Positions 26,302 through 34,934 of a stretch of DNA of 64,000 nt are shown one piece after another. The stretch is from Micromonospora sp. NBC_00421 (GTDB lineage: Bacteria > Actinomycetota > Actinomycetes > Mycobacteriales > Micromonosporaceae). Position numbers and translations under genes: made by a program. How positions within the stretch are numbered: position 1 is the stretch's first letter; every line of letters begins with the position of its first letter. Below the pieces are notes generated by a model. That model made no database searches and was not told the origin of the DNA. It saw only the letters and a list, made by a program, of their open reading frames with translations. Where the stretch lies: NCBI RefSeq assembly GCF_036017915.1, contig NZ_CP107929.1:2449501-2513500 (forward strand), in the 5' to 3' direction.

Positions 26302-27512
26302 ACCGCGATCACCTCCGGGTCCGGGGTCGACGGTAGCGGCAGCCGTACCTCGACCTCCCACCCGCCGCCGGTGCGGGGGCCGGCGCTGAGCCGACCGTCG
26401 TAGATACCGACCCGTTCCCGCATCCCGACCAGGCCATGACCGCCGGAGGGGGCCGGGCGGACCGGCGGACGGCCGCGCCCGTCGTCGGTCACCCGGACCA
26501 CCAGGTCGTCGTCGACGCCGAGCACGACCTTCACGTCCGCACCGACCCCGGCATGCTTGAGGGCGTTGGTGAGCGCCTCCTGCACCACCCGGTAGACAGT
26601 CAGGTCGAGCCCGGGTGGCAGCGCCGCCGGCACGCCCTCGGCGCGGAGCCGGACCCGCAGGCCGGCGTCGCGGAACCGGCCGACCAGGGCGGGCACCTCC
26701 CCGACGGTGGCGCGGCGGCGTTCCGGGTCGGTGGTGGGGGTGGTGGCGTCAGGGCCGGTCGTCGCCTCCGGCGTGCCCGGTTCCCGCAACACGTCGACCA
26801 GCCGACGCATCTCCTCCAGGGCCTGCCGACCGGTGTCGGCCACCACCTTCACCGCGTGCCGGGCGGTCTCCGGATCCCGGTCGAACAGCAGGCGGGCCCC
26901 ATCGGCCTGCACGATCATCACCGCCATGCTGTGCGCCACCACGTCGTGCAGTTCGCGGGCGATCCGGGCCCGCTCGCCGGCCACCGCCGCACGGGCCTCC
27001 GCCTCCCGCTCCCGCTCCAGGGTGACGGCCCGCTCCTCCAGGCTGAGCACGTAGAGCCGGCGGGTGCGCACGTTCAACGCGGCCAGCCACACTCCGCCGG
27101 TGACCAGGCCGAAGTAGATCGCGGTGGCCCACCAGACGAGGTTGGACTCGGACTGCGTGGCGGCCAGCAGCACCCCGATGGCGGCGACGACCCCGGCCAG
27201 CACGCCGTCGCGCAGCCGGTCGGCGTACTTGACCACGCTGTAGAGGGCGATCAGCACCGCGATGTCGTAGGCCAGCACACCCCAACCGGCGACCACCTGG
27301 GTCAGCGCCAGCGCGGCCACCACCGCGGCGACCAGCGCCGGGTGCACCCGGCGGAACAGCAGGGCCAGCGTCATCGCGAGGCCGACCAGGACGGCCGGCC
27401 AGCCCCCGGGCTGGGCTTCCGCCCCGGTCACGGCGAAGAGCGCCACCAGGCCGCAGACGCCGACGTCGAAGGCGACGCTGCGCAGCGGGCGACCGAAGAG
27501 GGTACGACTCAC
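26298..27512 (-). CDS. Membrane sensor histidine kinase (HisKA_3 family)
   Basis: The 404-residue protein has five to six membrane helices in the first 160 residues with no large outside domain, so it probably senses envelope or membrane state. A short coiled linker leads to the phospho-acceptor motif RARIARELHDVVAHS (HisKA_3) near residue 198. The HATPase domain follows (VVQEALTNALKHA, VTDDGRGRPP, GGHGLVGMRERV). GTG 27512 (MSRTLFGRPLRS) starts close to a CGACCTGGGTCG palindrome at 27533-27544. It forms an operon with the response regulator. Confidence 0.92.
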   Translation of the reverse strand: MSRTLFGRPLRSVAFDVGVCGLVALFAVTGAEAQPGGWPAVLVGLAMTLALLFRRVHPALVAAVVAALALTQVVAGWGVLAYDIAVLIALYSVVKYADRLRDGVLAGVVAAIGVLLAATQSESNLVWWATAIYFGLVTGGVWLAALNVRTRRLYVLSLEERAVTLEREREAEARAAVAGERARIARELHDVVAHSMAVMIVQADGARLLFDRDPETARHAVKVVADTGRQALEEMRRLVDVLREPGTPEATTGPDATTPTTDPERRRATVGEVPALVGRFRDAGLRVRLRAEGVPAALPPGLDLTVYRVVQEALTNALKHAGVGADVKVVLGVDDDLVVRVTDDGRGRPPVRPAPSGGHGLVGMRERVGIYDGRLSAGPRTGGGWEVEVRLPLPSTPDPEVIAV

Positions 27513-27532
27513 GGTGACCGAGCGTAGTGCCC

Positions 27533-27544
27533 CGACCTGGGTCG
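27533..27544. promoter_or_regulatory. Second copy of the CGACC-N2-GGTCG palindrome, before the kinase
   Basis: CGACCTGGGTCG lies about 20 bases upstream of the kinase start. It matches the 12-base core of the 25613-25630 palindrome in inverted orientation. A site for autoregulation is a reasonable reading. Confidence 0.5.
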
Positions 27545-27581
27545 ATGCCCCCCGCTCGGGCGGACCGGCCGGTCGGCGGGG

Positions 27582-28259
27582 TCAGACCAGCTCGCGCAGC
27601 CGGGCGATCTCCACTGTCTGTTCGGTCGCCACCGCGTTGGCGAACTCGTTGAGCTGCTGGTCGGCACCGGCGGAGAGCAGTTCGGTCGCCATCGTCACCG
27701 CGCCCTCGTGGTGGGCGGTCATGAGTTGGACGAAGAGCCGGTCGAAGGCGGCGCCCCGGGCGGCGGTGAGTTGCCGGATCGCCTCGGGCGACTGCATGCC
27801 GCGCATCCCGCCGTGGTCGTGGCCGGGTTCCTCGGCGGCCAGGCCCCGGGTGTCGAGCCAGCCGCGTAGCAGCCCGATCTCCGGCCCCTGCGCACCGCGA
27901 ATCCGGGCGGCGATCGCCTTGACCTGTGCGCTGGCGGCCCGATCGGGGGCGAGCTCGGCCATCTGGAGGGCCTGCCGGTGGTGCGGGATCATCATCCGGA
28001 CGAACCAGACGTCGGGGGTGTTGTACCGGGGTGAGCTGGTGTCCCGGACCTCCTGCGCGGGCCGGGTGGCGGCGGACTCCCCCGGCCGGCCGGGCACGAT
28101 CACCCCGGGGGCGTCGACCGGGAGGGTAGGCGTCGGGGCGGCCGTGGGGTCGGCTGCCGGCGTCGGTCGGCCGTCGGGGCGCAGAGCCAGCCCGATCGAC
28201 AGCAGGACGGCGACGGCAACTGTGACGGCGAGCAGGATCCGTCCACGGCGGCCGGTCAT
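27582..28259 (-). CDS. DUF305 membrane-anchored/secreted protein
   Basis: The 225-residue product has an N-terminal hydrophobic segment (residues 7-25) that may be an uncleaved anchor. A Pro/Thr linker is followed by a DUF305 domain (about 70-225), a ferritin-like four-helix bundle. Its paired His motifs are VRMMIPHHRQALQMAE and LMTAHHEGAVTMA, with GHDHGGMRGM between. The His/Met pattern suggests metal binding, perhaps copper, but no function is proven. ATG 28259 has GGAGGGGG upstream. It is divergent from the LVIVD protein gene around a Crp-type palindrome. Confidence 0.85.
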   Translation of the reverse strand: MTGRRGRILLAVTVAVAVLLSIGLALRPDGRPTPAADPTAAPTPTLPVDAPGVIVPGRPGESAATRPAQEVRDTSSPRYNTPDVWFVRMMIPHHRQALQMAELAPDRAASAQVKAIAARIRGAQGPEIGLLRGWLDTRGLAAEEPGHDHGGMRGMQSPEAIRQLTAARGAAFDRLFVQLMTAHHEGAVTMATELLSAGADQQLNEFANAVATEQTVEIARLRELV

Positions 28260-28315
28260 GCGACTCCCCCTCCGATCGAGGTCGTCGCGATAGTATCCAT
28301 CCACCATCGCACTTA

Positions 28316-28335
28316 GATGTGACGCAGGTCACATC
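28316..28335. promoter_or_regulatory. Crp/FNR-type palindrome between DUF305 and LVIVD genes
   Basis: GATGTGACGCAGGTCACATC contains TGTGA-N6-TCACA exactly and also fits the GTG-N6-GNCAC pattern of actinobacterial Crp. It sits 57 bases upstream of the DUF305 start and 63 bases upstream of the LVIVD start, so it may control both. An 18/20 identical copy lies at 40448-40467. Confidence 0.75.
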
Positions 28336-28397
28336 GACTGCCTTCGTTGACCGGTAACGTATCTGGCACGCATCGTCCCTTTCGAAGGGTTCTGCCG

Positions 28398-29852
28398 ATG
28401 ACCAGATTCCTCCTGCCCCGACCGCGACAGCTGAAGGTCGTCAGCGTGGTCGCCGCCGGTCTGCTGGTGGCCAGCGTCGCCGCCAGCCCGGCGAGCAACG
28501 CCGCGCCGGTCACCGCGACCGAGGTCCCGCCCGCGTCGGCCCCGGGCCTCGCCGTCGACGAGATCTCCAGCAGCCCCAACCTGCGCCAGGTCGCCAACCT
28601 GCCCAAGCAGGCCCCCTTCGACACCACGAGCGCGCTCGGCACCGACATGGCCTTCCAGGGCCGCTACGCCTTCGTCGGCAACTACAACGGCTTCGTCGTC
28701 TACGACATCGGCCGCCCCAGCACCCCGAAGATCGTGTCGCAGGTGCTCTGCCCCGGCTCACAGAACGACATCTCGGTCTACGGCAACCTGCTCTTCCTCT
28801 CCACCGACTCGTCACGCACCGACGACTCCTGCGCCAGCACGACGCAACCGGCGACGGTCAAGGAGTCCTGGGAGGGCATCAAGGTCTTCGACATCAGCGA
28901 CAAGGCCAACCCGCGTTACGTCAAGTCGGTGGAGACCGCCTGCGGTTCGCACACCCACACCCTCGTCCCGGGCAAGGACCCCAGGACGGTCTACCTGTAC
29001 GTGTCGTCGTACAGCCCCCGGGCGGACTACCCCGACTGCCAGCCGCCGCACGACTCGATCTCGATCGTCAAGGTCCCGGTCAAGAGGCCCACCGAGGCGG
29101 CCGTGGTGGCCACCCCGAACCTCTTCCCGGACGGCGGCTACGAGGGCGTCCCGGGTCAGACCTCGGCCACCTCCGGCTGCCACGACATCACCGCCTACCC
29201 GGCCAAGGACCTTGCCGCCGGCGCCTGCATGGGCGACGGGGTCCTGCTGGACATCCGCGACCGCGAGGCACCACGGGTGATCAACCGGGTCCGGGACACG
29301 GTCAACTTCGCGTTCTGGCACTCGGCGACGTTCAACAACGCCGGCACCAAGGTCGTGTTCACCGACGAGCTCGGTGGCGGCGGCGCGGCCACCTGCAACG
29401 AGGTCGTCGGCCCGAACCGTGGCGCGGACGCCATCTACGACGTCACCGGCCGGGGTGACGCCCGGAAGATGGTCTTCCGCAGCTACTACAAGATCCCCCG
29501 GACCAATGCCGACACCGAGAACTGCGTGGCCCACAACGGCTCGCTGATCCCGGTGCTCGGCCGGGACGTCCTGGTGCAGGCGTGGTATCAGGGCGGGGTC
29601 TCGGTCTGGGACTTCACCGACTCGACCAGGCCGAAGGAGATCGGCTTCTGGGAGCGGGGGCCGTTGTCGGACACCCAGCTCACCACCGGTGGCGCCTGGT
29701 CGACGTACTACTACAACGGGCACATCTACTCCAGCGACATCCAGAAGGGCCTGGACGTGCTGAAGCTCAGCGACTGGCGGACCTGGACGGCGGATCTGGT
29801 CCGGGTCCCCGAGTTGAACGTGCAGACCCAGGCCGGCTACCTGAGCTGGTAG
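28398..29852 (+). CDS. Secreted LVIVD-repeat beta-propeller protein
   Basis: This 484-residue protein has a Sec signal peptide (about residues 1-36, ending SNAAP). Repeated LVIVD-type blades follow: YAFVGNYNGFVVYDIGRPSTP, GIKVFDISDKANPRY, GVSVWDFTDSTRP and HIYSSDIQKGLDVLKL. The repeats build a beta-propeller outside the cell; no catalytic site is known. Paired Cys residues suggest disulphides. ATG 28398 has GAAGGG upstream. The divergent DUF305 neighbour is also exported and shares the Crp-type site. Confidence 0.85.
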   Translation: MTRFLLPRPRQLKVVSVVAAGLLVASVAASPASNAAPVTATEVPPASAPGLAVDEISSSPNLRQVANLPKQAPFDTTSALGTDMAFQGRYAFVGNYNGFVVYDIGRPSTPKIVSQVLCPGSQNDISVYGNLLFLSTDSSRTDDSCASTTQPATVKESWEGIKVFDISDKANPRYVKSVETACGSHTHTLVPGKDPRTVYLYVSSYSPRADYPDCQPPHDSISIVKVPVKRPTEAAVVATPNLFPDGGYEGVPGQTSATSGCHDITAYPAKDLAAGACMGDGVLLDIRDREAPRVINRVRDTVNFAFWHSATFNNAGTKVVFTDELGGGGAATCNEVVGPNRGADAIYDVTGRGDARKMVFRSYYKIPRTNADTENCVAHNGSLIPVLGRDVLVQAWYQGGVSVWDFTDSTRPKEIGFWERGPLSDTQLTTGGAWSTYYYNGHIYSSDIQKGLDVLKLSDWRTWTADLVRVPELNVQTQAGYLSW

Positions 29853-29857
29853 CTCCG

Positions 29858-29899
29858 CCGCCCGCCCCCGGCCCGGTCCGCCGGGTCGGGGGCGGGCGG
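29858..29899 (+). terminator. Terminator of the LVIVD gene
   Basis: A 13-bp GC stem, 29858-29870 with 29887-29899, begins six bases after the stop codon. Confidence 0.75.
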
Positions 29900-30002
29900 A
29901 CACCCCGGGGCCAGCGGCCGGACTCCCCGGCCCGGTCCGCCAGGTCGCGGGTCCGGGCGGTCCGGCGTCGGCCCCGGGCCGGCTGTGCGAGGATCAGGCG
30001 CC

Positions 30003-31229
30003 GTGGCACCTGCCGGCGGCGTACCGCCCGTACCTACCGACCGCTCCCGTCGTCCGCGGCTGCACCCGCTGGACCAGGTGGCGATCGGGCTGGCCGTGCT
30101 CGGCGTCGGCGCGGTGGTCACCGGCCTGCTCCCCCGGGCCGACGCCGAAGCGACGCTGCACCGCATCCTGCCGCTGCTGCTCTTCCTCGGCGCGGTGGTG
30201 GTGCTCGCCGAGCTGACCGCCGTCGCCGGGGTGTTCGACGTGCTGGCCACCCGGCTGGCGGTCGCCGCCCGGGGCAGCTTCGCCGCCCTGTTCCTGCTCT
30301 GCGTCGGCTTCGCCTCGGTCACCACCATCGCCCTCAACCTGGACACCACCGCGGTCCTGCTCACCCCGGTGATGATCGCGCTGGCCCGCAAGCTGGGCAC
30401 CGCCCCGGGCCCGCTGGCGATGACCACGGTCTGGCTGGCGAACACCGCCAGCCTGCTGCTGCCGGTGTCGAACCTGACCAACCTGCTCGCCGCCGACCGG
30501 ATCGACCTGGCCCCCCTCGCGTACGCGACCAGGATGGCGTTGCCGCAGGTCGCGGCGATCATGGTGACCATGGCGGGGTTGTGGTTCTGGTACTGGCGGC
30601 GGGGCCGACGCGACGCCGACCGGTTCACCCCACCCCCGCCGTACCGACCGGCGGACCGGTTGCTGTTCGGCACGGCGGTCGCCGGTTGCCTGCTGCTCGT
30701 CGGCGGCATCCTGGCCGGGGTGGAGATCGGCGTCGCCGCCGCCGTCGCCGCCGGGCTGGTGGTGCTCGGCTTCGCGGTCCGGTCCCGGCGGACCCTACGG
30801 CCGGCGCTGCTGCCCTGGCGGCTGCTGGTCTTCGTGACAGGCCTGTTCCTGGTGGTGCAGACCCTCGGCCGGCACGGGCTGGACGACCTGGTGTCGGTGC
30901 TGCTCGGGGACGCCGGAGGCGCGGTGGGGGCACTGCGGGCCGGCGGCACCGGCGCGTTCCTGGCCAACCTGGTCAACAACCTGCCCGCCTACCTGGCCGG
31001 CGAGGCGGTGCTCCCACCCGGTGACGAGACCCGGCTGCTGGCGCTGCTGATCGGCACCAACGTCGGCCCGCTGGCGGTGCCGTGGGCGTCGCTTGCCACC
31101 CTGCTGTGGTACGAGCGCTGCCGGGCCGCCGGGGTGACCGTGCCGCTGGGCCGGTTCGTGGCCACCAGCGCGGTGGTCGCGGTACTCGCCACGCTGGCCG
31201 CGGTGCTCGCCCTGCTGGTGGTCGGCTGA
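30003..31229 (+). CDS. SLC13/ArsB-NhaD-type permease
   Basis: This 408-residue membrane protein has about ten to eleven helices in two inverted halves. It carries the ion-transporter-superfamily features LDTTAVLLTPVMIALA and LLPVSNLTNLL in the first half and FLANLVNNLPAYLAG plus GTNVGPL in the second, where reentrant loops form the substrate site. Candidates for the substrate are arsenite, Na+/H+ exchange or dicarboxylates; it cannot be set from sequence. GTG 30003 is preferred because GAGGA lies upstream; GTG 29985 is the alternative. No arsenic genes are adjacent. Confidence 0.82.
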   Translation: MAPAGGVPPVPTDRSRRPRLHPLDQVAIGLAVLGVGAVVTGLLPRADAEATLHRILPLLLFLGAVVVLAELTAVAGVFDVLATRLAVAARGSFAALFLLCVGFASVTTIALNLDTTAVLLTPVMIALARKLGTAPGPLAMTTVWLANTASLLLPVSNLTNLLAADRIDLAPLAYATRMALPQVAAIMVTMAGLWFWYWRRGRRDADRFTPPPPYRPADRLLFGTAVAGCLLLVGGILAGVEIGVAAAVAAGLVVLGFAVRSRRTLRPALLPWRLLVFVTGLFLVVQTLGRHGLDDLVSVLLGDAGGAVGALRAGGTGAFLANLVNNLPAYLAGEAVLPPGDETRLLALLIGTNVGPLAVPWASLATLLWYERCRAAGVTVPLGRFVATSAVVAVLATLAAVLALLVVG

Positions 31230-31287
31230 CGGCACACCCGGCCTGCGGCGCCCGAGCGGCCAGCCATCCGGGTCGCCGGGACCGGAC

Positions 31288-32244
31288 TCAGATCCCCATC
31301 TCGGCCTCGTACGCCGAGCGCAGCCGGGCCCGGGCGGCGGGGGCCAGGCAGACGTGCCAGACGGTCCCCTCGTCGACGACGTTCACCTCACCGGCGGCCT
31401 GCCGGGCCAGCAGGATCTCGGCCAGCACGTCGCGCGCGCCGAACCGGGCGTACCAGGCCAACTCCACGTCGGCCGCCCAGCCGAGGCAGTGCCCGCTGGG
31501 GAGCATGGCCGGATACCCGAGCCGCCGCAACCGGTACCGGTGTTCGGCGCTGTGGGCCAGGCCGGTCACCCACAGCGGCGGGGTGCCCGCCGGGGCGGAC
31601 CGGGCGAACTCCCGGGCCAGGTCGTTGAGGAGCGCGACGATCTCCCGCCGGGTCCGCCGGAACGGCACCCCGACGGTGGGCGGGGCGGCCTCCGGCAACA
31701 GCCGGCGACGCACGGCGTGGGCACCACGGCCGAGGAGACCCGCCGGTTGTTCCCGGTAGCGGAAGCCGAGCAGGCCGCGTCGGCGCAACCACTCCAGGTC
31801 GATCAGGTCGGGGTGCGTGTCGACCTGTTCGTCGGTGCGCAGGAGCAAGGCGTCCCGCCACCACATGAGGTCGATGCGGGAGAGCAGGTAGCTGCGGACC
31901 AGCGCGGTCAGGTCGGCGGCCGAGGTGCGGCCGGCGGGCTGGTGGCGGGCCAGCTCCAGCAGCAGCGTCTCGCGGGCGCCGAGCACGCCCTGCTCGGTGG
32001 CGTCGAGCACGTCGGCGATGGCCGGTTCGCGCAACCGCTGGTCGAGCAGCACCTGACGGGCGGCGGTGGCGGCCGTGCCGGCCAGCGCGCCGACCTCGAC
32101 CAGCAGCTCCGCCACCGCCTCCCGGTAGGCGTCGAGGTCGGGGGCGACCGGGAGGGCGGCGCGCGTAGAAACGGGCGTCCGCCGGGCCGGGGCGGGCGGG
32201 GTCACGCCGGCCTGTGGGCCGGGGCTTCGGCTGGGCACGCGCAT
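31288..32244 (-). CDS. M15/DUF5715-like peptidase-fold protein
   Basis: This 318-residue protein has a helix-rich N-terminal half (residues 30-180). The C-terminal domain contains SGHCLGWAAD, an exact S-x-H-x2-G-x-A-x-D zinc motif of M15 D-Ala-D-Ala peptidases, followed by a possible third ligand in TVWHVCLAP. The upstream strand VTGLAHSAEHRYRLRRLGYP matches the usual M15 lead-in. It has no signal peptide, so the site of action is unclear: cytosolic, or exported by another route. Murein peptide hydrolysis is inferred only from the motif. ATG 32244 has GGAGAGGA upstream. Confidence 0.65.
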   Translation of the reverse strand: MRVPSRSPGPQAGVTPPAPARRTPVSTRAALPVAPDLDAYREAVAELLVEVGALAGTAATAARQVLLDQRLREPAIADVLDATEQGVLGARETLLLELARHQPAGRTSAADLTALVRSYLLSRIDLMWWRDALLLRTDEQVDTHPDLIDLEWLRRRGLLGFRYREQPAGLLGRGAHAVRRRLLPEAAPPTVGVPFRRTRREIVALLNDLAREFARSAPAGTPPLWVTGLAHSAEHRYRLRRLGYPAMLPSGHCLGWAADVELAWYARFGARDVLAEILLARQAAGEVNVVDEGTVWHVCLAPAARARLRSAYEAEMGI

Positions 32245-32453
32245 GGTCGGTCCTCTCCCGGTACGACACGGTGCGGATGAACCTGAAAGCACCGTAAACG
32301 CTGTGAACCGGCAGAGAACCAGCATTCCGCCCATGCCCCTCGAAGGGCGACGTGCATCCCGGGAGGCGGGCTCCAGTAGCGACGGCCGGCACTGGACCTG
32401 GGGCGGGGTGTGGACCTTCCCGGCCGGCACCACGCCCCGGATCGGCCCGGTGG

Positions 32454-32498
32454 CCACCGTGGGCCGCCCGCCGGTTGCGACACGGCGGCCCACGGTGG
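32454..32498 (-). terminator. Terminator of the cellulase gene
   Basis: CCACCGTGGGCCGCC (32454-32468) pairs with 32484-32498, a perfect 15-bp stem ending six bases past the cellulase stop. Confidence 0.8.
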
Positions 32499-32504
32499 GG
32501 GCGG

Positions 32505-34766
32505 TCAGCGCACCGTGCAGGCCGTCCCGTTCACGGCGAACCCGGTCGGGGTCGGGTTCGCGCCACTGTAGGAGGCGTTGAAGCCGAGGTTGACCGAACC
32601 GTTCGGGGCGACCGCGCCGTTGTAGCTCTCGTTGGTCACCGTCACCTCGCTGCCGGTCTGGCTGAACCGGCCCGACCAGCCCTGGCTGATCTGCTGGTTG
32701 CCGGTGAACCGGAAGGTCAACCGCCACGACGACCAGGCCGCGGTGCCGGTGTTGGTCATCGTGACGCTGCCGGTGAACCCGGTGCTCCAACTGTTCGCCG
32801 AGTAGGTCACCGCGCACCCGCCGCCCGCCGGGGGCGTGGTGGTCGGCGGCGGCAGGGTCGGCGTCGGCTGCCCGGTGGGCGTGCCGGTCGGCGTCGGGGT
32901 CGGCGTCACCGTCGGGGACACCGTCGGCGTCGGCGTCGGGTTCGGCGTGGTGCCGGTGCCGGCCTGCTCGGCCGCCCAGTGCACCAGCCAGGCAAACGCC
33001 GAGTTCCAGTTGATCGCCACCTCGTTGACCGAATACGCGCCGATGTCGTCGACGAAGCACTTCTGCGGCTTGCAGCCGCCGAGCTGGGCCTGGACGACCG
33101 GGTCCTGCAACTCGCTGTTCGGGCCGCCGGAGAGCGAACCGGGCGGTGCGATCGGCAGCGAGCCGTCGTTCTGGTTGGCCCAGAACCGGTGGTGCACGTT
33201 GCGCACCGGCTTGTCCCCGTAGCCGGCCACGTAGGACTGGTTCAGCGGGTTGCGACCGAGCAGGTAGTCGTAGGCGGCGTAGGCCCCGTTGCGGTACCGC
33301 GCCGTGCCGGTCAGGTCGAAGGCCACCGCGAGCACGTTGGCGTTGTTGGCTACCGCGCCGTTGGAACCCCAGTAGTACCGGCCGTCGCCGCTGCCCGGGG
33401 CCGGGTAGCCCTGGTTGGCGGTCTGGGCCAGCATCCGGTCGGCGAAGGAGACGATCGCCGAGCGGATCGCGCTCACGTCACCGGTGGGCAGGCCGGTCGG
33501 CACGAGTGCCAGGGTGGTGTCACCCAGCCCGGCGGTCCAACCCCAGTCGTACGCCCCACGGGTGAAACTGGCGCCGCGGGCGTGCGGGGAGCCGCTCAGG
33601 TCGGTGCGGTAGCCGGCCGTTCCGGTGGTCGCGTACAGCTCGGCCGCCGCCCAGTAGAACTCGTCGCTGACGGTGGCGTCCTCGTACGCGCCGCCGCCGG
33701 TGTTGTCCGTGGCGGGGGCCAGCCGGTTCGGGTTGGCCTTCGCCGCCGCGTACGCCTTCTCGGCGGCCACGAGGGCCCGGGCGGCGAAGGCGGAGTCGAA
33801 CGGCTTCCACAGCCGGGACGCCTGGGCGGCCACCGCCGCCATGTTGAGGGTCGCGGCGGTGCTCACCGGGGAGAGCAGCCGGGGCTCGCTGTCCAGCTCG
33901 GGACGGGTGGGCAGCGCGGTCCAGTTCTGGTCGTGGATCTTGTGGTGCACCATGCCGGCGTTGCTCCGACCGTCCGGCACCTGCATCTTGAGCAGGAACT
34001 CCAGCTCCCAGCGGGCCTCGTCGAGCACGTCCGGCACACCGTTGGCGCGCTCCGGGATGGCCAGCGTGCCGTCGGCCACCGCCGACCGGTCCGCCCCGGT
34101 GACGTACAGCGTCCGCTCGTAGATGTTCTGTAGCTGCCAGGTGGCCACGCCGCCGTTGACCACGTACTTGCCCTGGTCACCGGCGTCGTACCAGCCACCG
34201 CGCACGTTCAGGGTGTAACCGCAGGAGGTGCGGCACGGCACGTTGTCGTCGCCCCGGTTCGGGGCGACGTTGACGTGCCCGGCCGGGCGGGCGTAGCGGG
34301 CACCGACGTACTGGGCGTCGATCGGGGTGCCGCTGCGCTGGTGGTAGAAGAAGGCGAGCGAGTCGCCACGCAGCCGGCGCACCGGGTCGGCGGAGATGTC
34401 GAACGGGTAGCTGCTGCTCCCGCCGACCGACAACACGTAGCCCGTGCCCGGGGTGTCGTAGGCGGAGAAGTCCGCGACGTGCACCGAGTCGCCGGAGAGC
34501 GTGTCGGCACCCCGTACCGTGGTCTGCCCGGAGGCGACCGTGGCGCCGGCGGCGTTGCGCAGCGTCCAGCCGAGCGGAGCGGTCGCGGTGTTCACGACGG
34601 TGGCCTGCTTGGGCAGCCCCGGGACATAGGCGACCTGGTTGACCTTGACCGGTGAGCCGGGGTCGGGGGCGGCGGAGGCGAGCTGCGGCACGGCCGCGAG
34701 CCCACCGAGGGCGAGCAGGGCGGCGGCCGCGAGCGCGACCGGACGCCGTCGGGGATGCTGGGGCAT
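32505..34766 (-). CDS. Secreted GH9 endoglucanase with CBM2
   Basis: This 753-residue cellulase cuts beta-1,4-glucan outside the cell. In order it has: a signal peptide (1-32, LASAAPD); an N-terminal CelD Ig-like domain (about 38-125); the GH9 (alpha/alpha)6 barrel (about 130-640), with nucleophile/base Asp in YDAGDQ (194-197), the HHRFW segment and the catalytic acid Glu in SVNEVAINWN; a Pro/Thr linker; and a C-terminal CBM2 (last 100 residues, CAVTYSANSWSTGF to NGTACTVR, with its Cys pair). ATG 34766 has GGAAGAGG upstream. A CebR-like operator at 34853-34866 suggests induction by cello-oligosaccharides. Confidence 0.95.
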   Translation of the reverse strand: MPQHPRRRPVALAAAALLALGGLAAVPQLASAAPDPGSPVKVNQVAYVPGLPKQATVVNTATAPLGWTLRNAAGATVASGQTTVRGADTLSGDSVHVADFSAYDTPGTGYVLSVGGSSSYPFDISADPVRRLRGDSLAFFYHQRSGTPIDAQYVGARYARPAGHVNVAPNRGDDNVPCRTSCGYTLNVRGGWYDAGDQGKYVVNGGVATWQLQNIYERTLYVTGADRSAVADGTLAIPERANGVPDVLDEARWELEFLLKMQVPDGRSNAGMVHHKIHDQNWTALPTRPELDSEPRLLSPVSTAATLNMAAVAAQASRLWKPFDSAFAARALVAAEKAYAAAKANPNRLAPATDNTGGGAYEDATVSDEFYWAAAELYATTGTAGYRTDLSGSPHARGASFTRGAYDWGWTAGLGDTTLALVPTGLPTGDVSAIRSAIVSFADRMLAQTANQGYPAPGSGDGRYYWGSNGAVANNANVLAVAFDLTGTARYRNGAYAAYDYLLGRNPLNQSYVAGYGDKPVRNVHHRFWANQNDGSLPIAPPGSLSGGPNSELQDPVVQAQLGGCKPQKCFVDDIGAYSVNEVAINWNSAFAWLVHWAAEQAGTGTTPNPTPTPTVSPTVTPTPTPTGTPTGQPTPTLPPPTTTPPAGGGCAVTYSANSWSTGFTGSVTMTNTGTAAWSSWRLTFRFTGNQQISQGWSGRFSQTGSEVTVTNESYNGAVAPNGSVNLGFNASYSGANPTPTGFAVNGTACTVR

Positions 34767-34852
34767 GGGGCCTCTTCCGGGTGGTGATGGCAGTGACCAC
34801 CCGACCGGGCCGGCGCAGCGGCGATCTGTCGGGCGGTCGGACAGACCGTCGA

Positions 34853-34866
34853 CGGGAGCGCTCCGA
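34853..34866 (-). promoter_or_regulatory. CebR-like operator upstream of the cellulase
   Basis: On the minus strand the site is TCGGAGCGCTCCCG, 12 of 14 bases identical to the CebR consensus TGGGAGCGCTCCCA known from Streptomyces cellulose regulons. It is 87 bases before the cellulase start. Confidence 0.75.
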
Positions 34867-34934
34867 CCACCATAGACCAGCATCAGTCCGGGTGGAAGTG
34901 GTCGCCGGTGCAGGCCGGCCCTGACGGGGACGGT

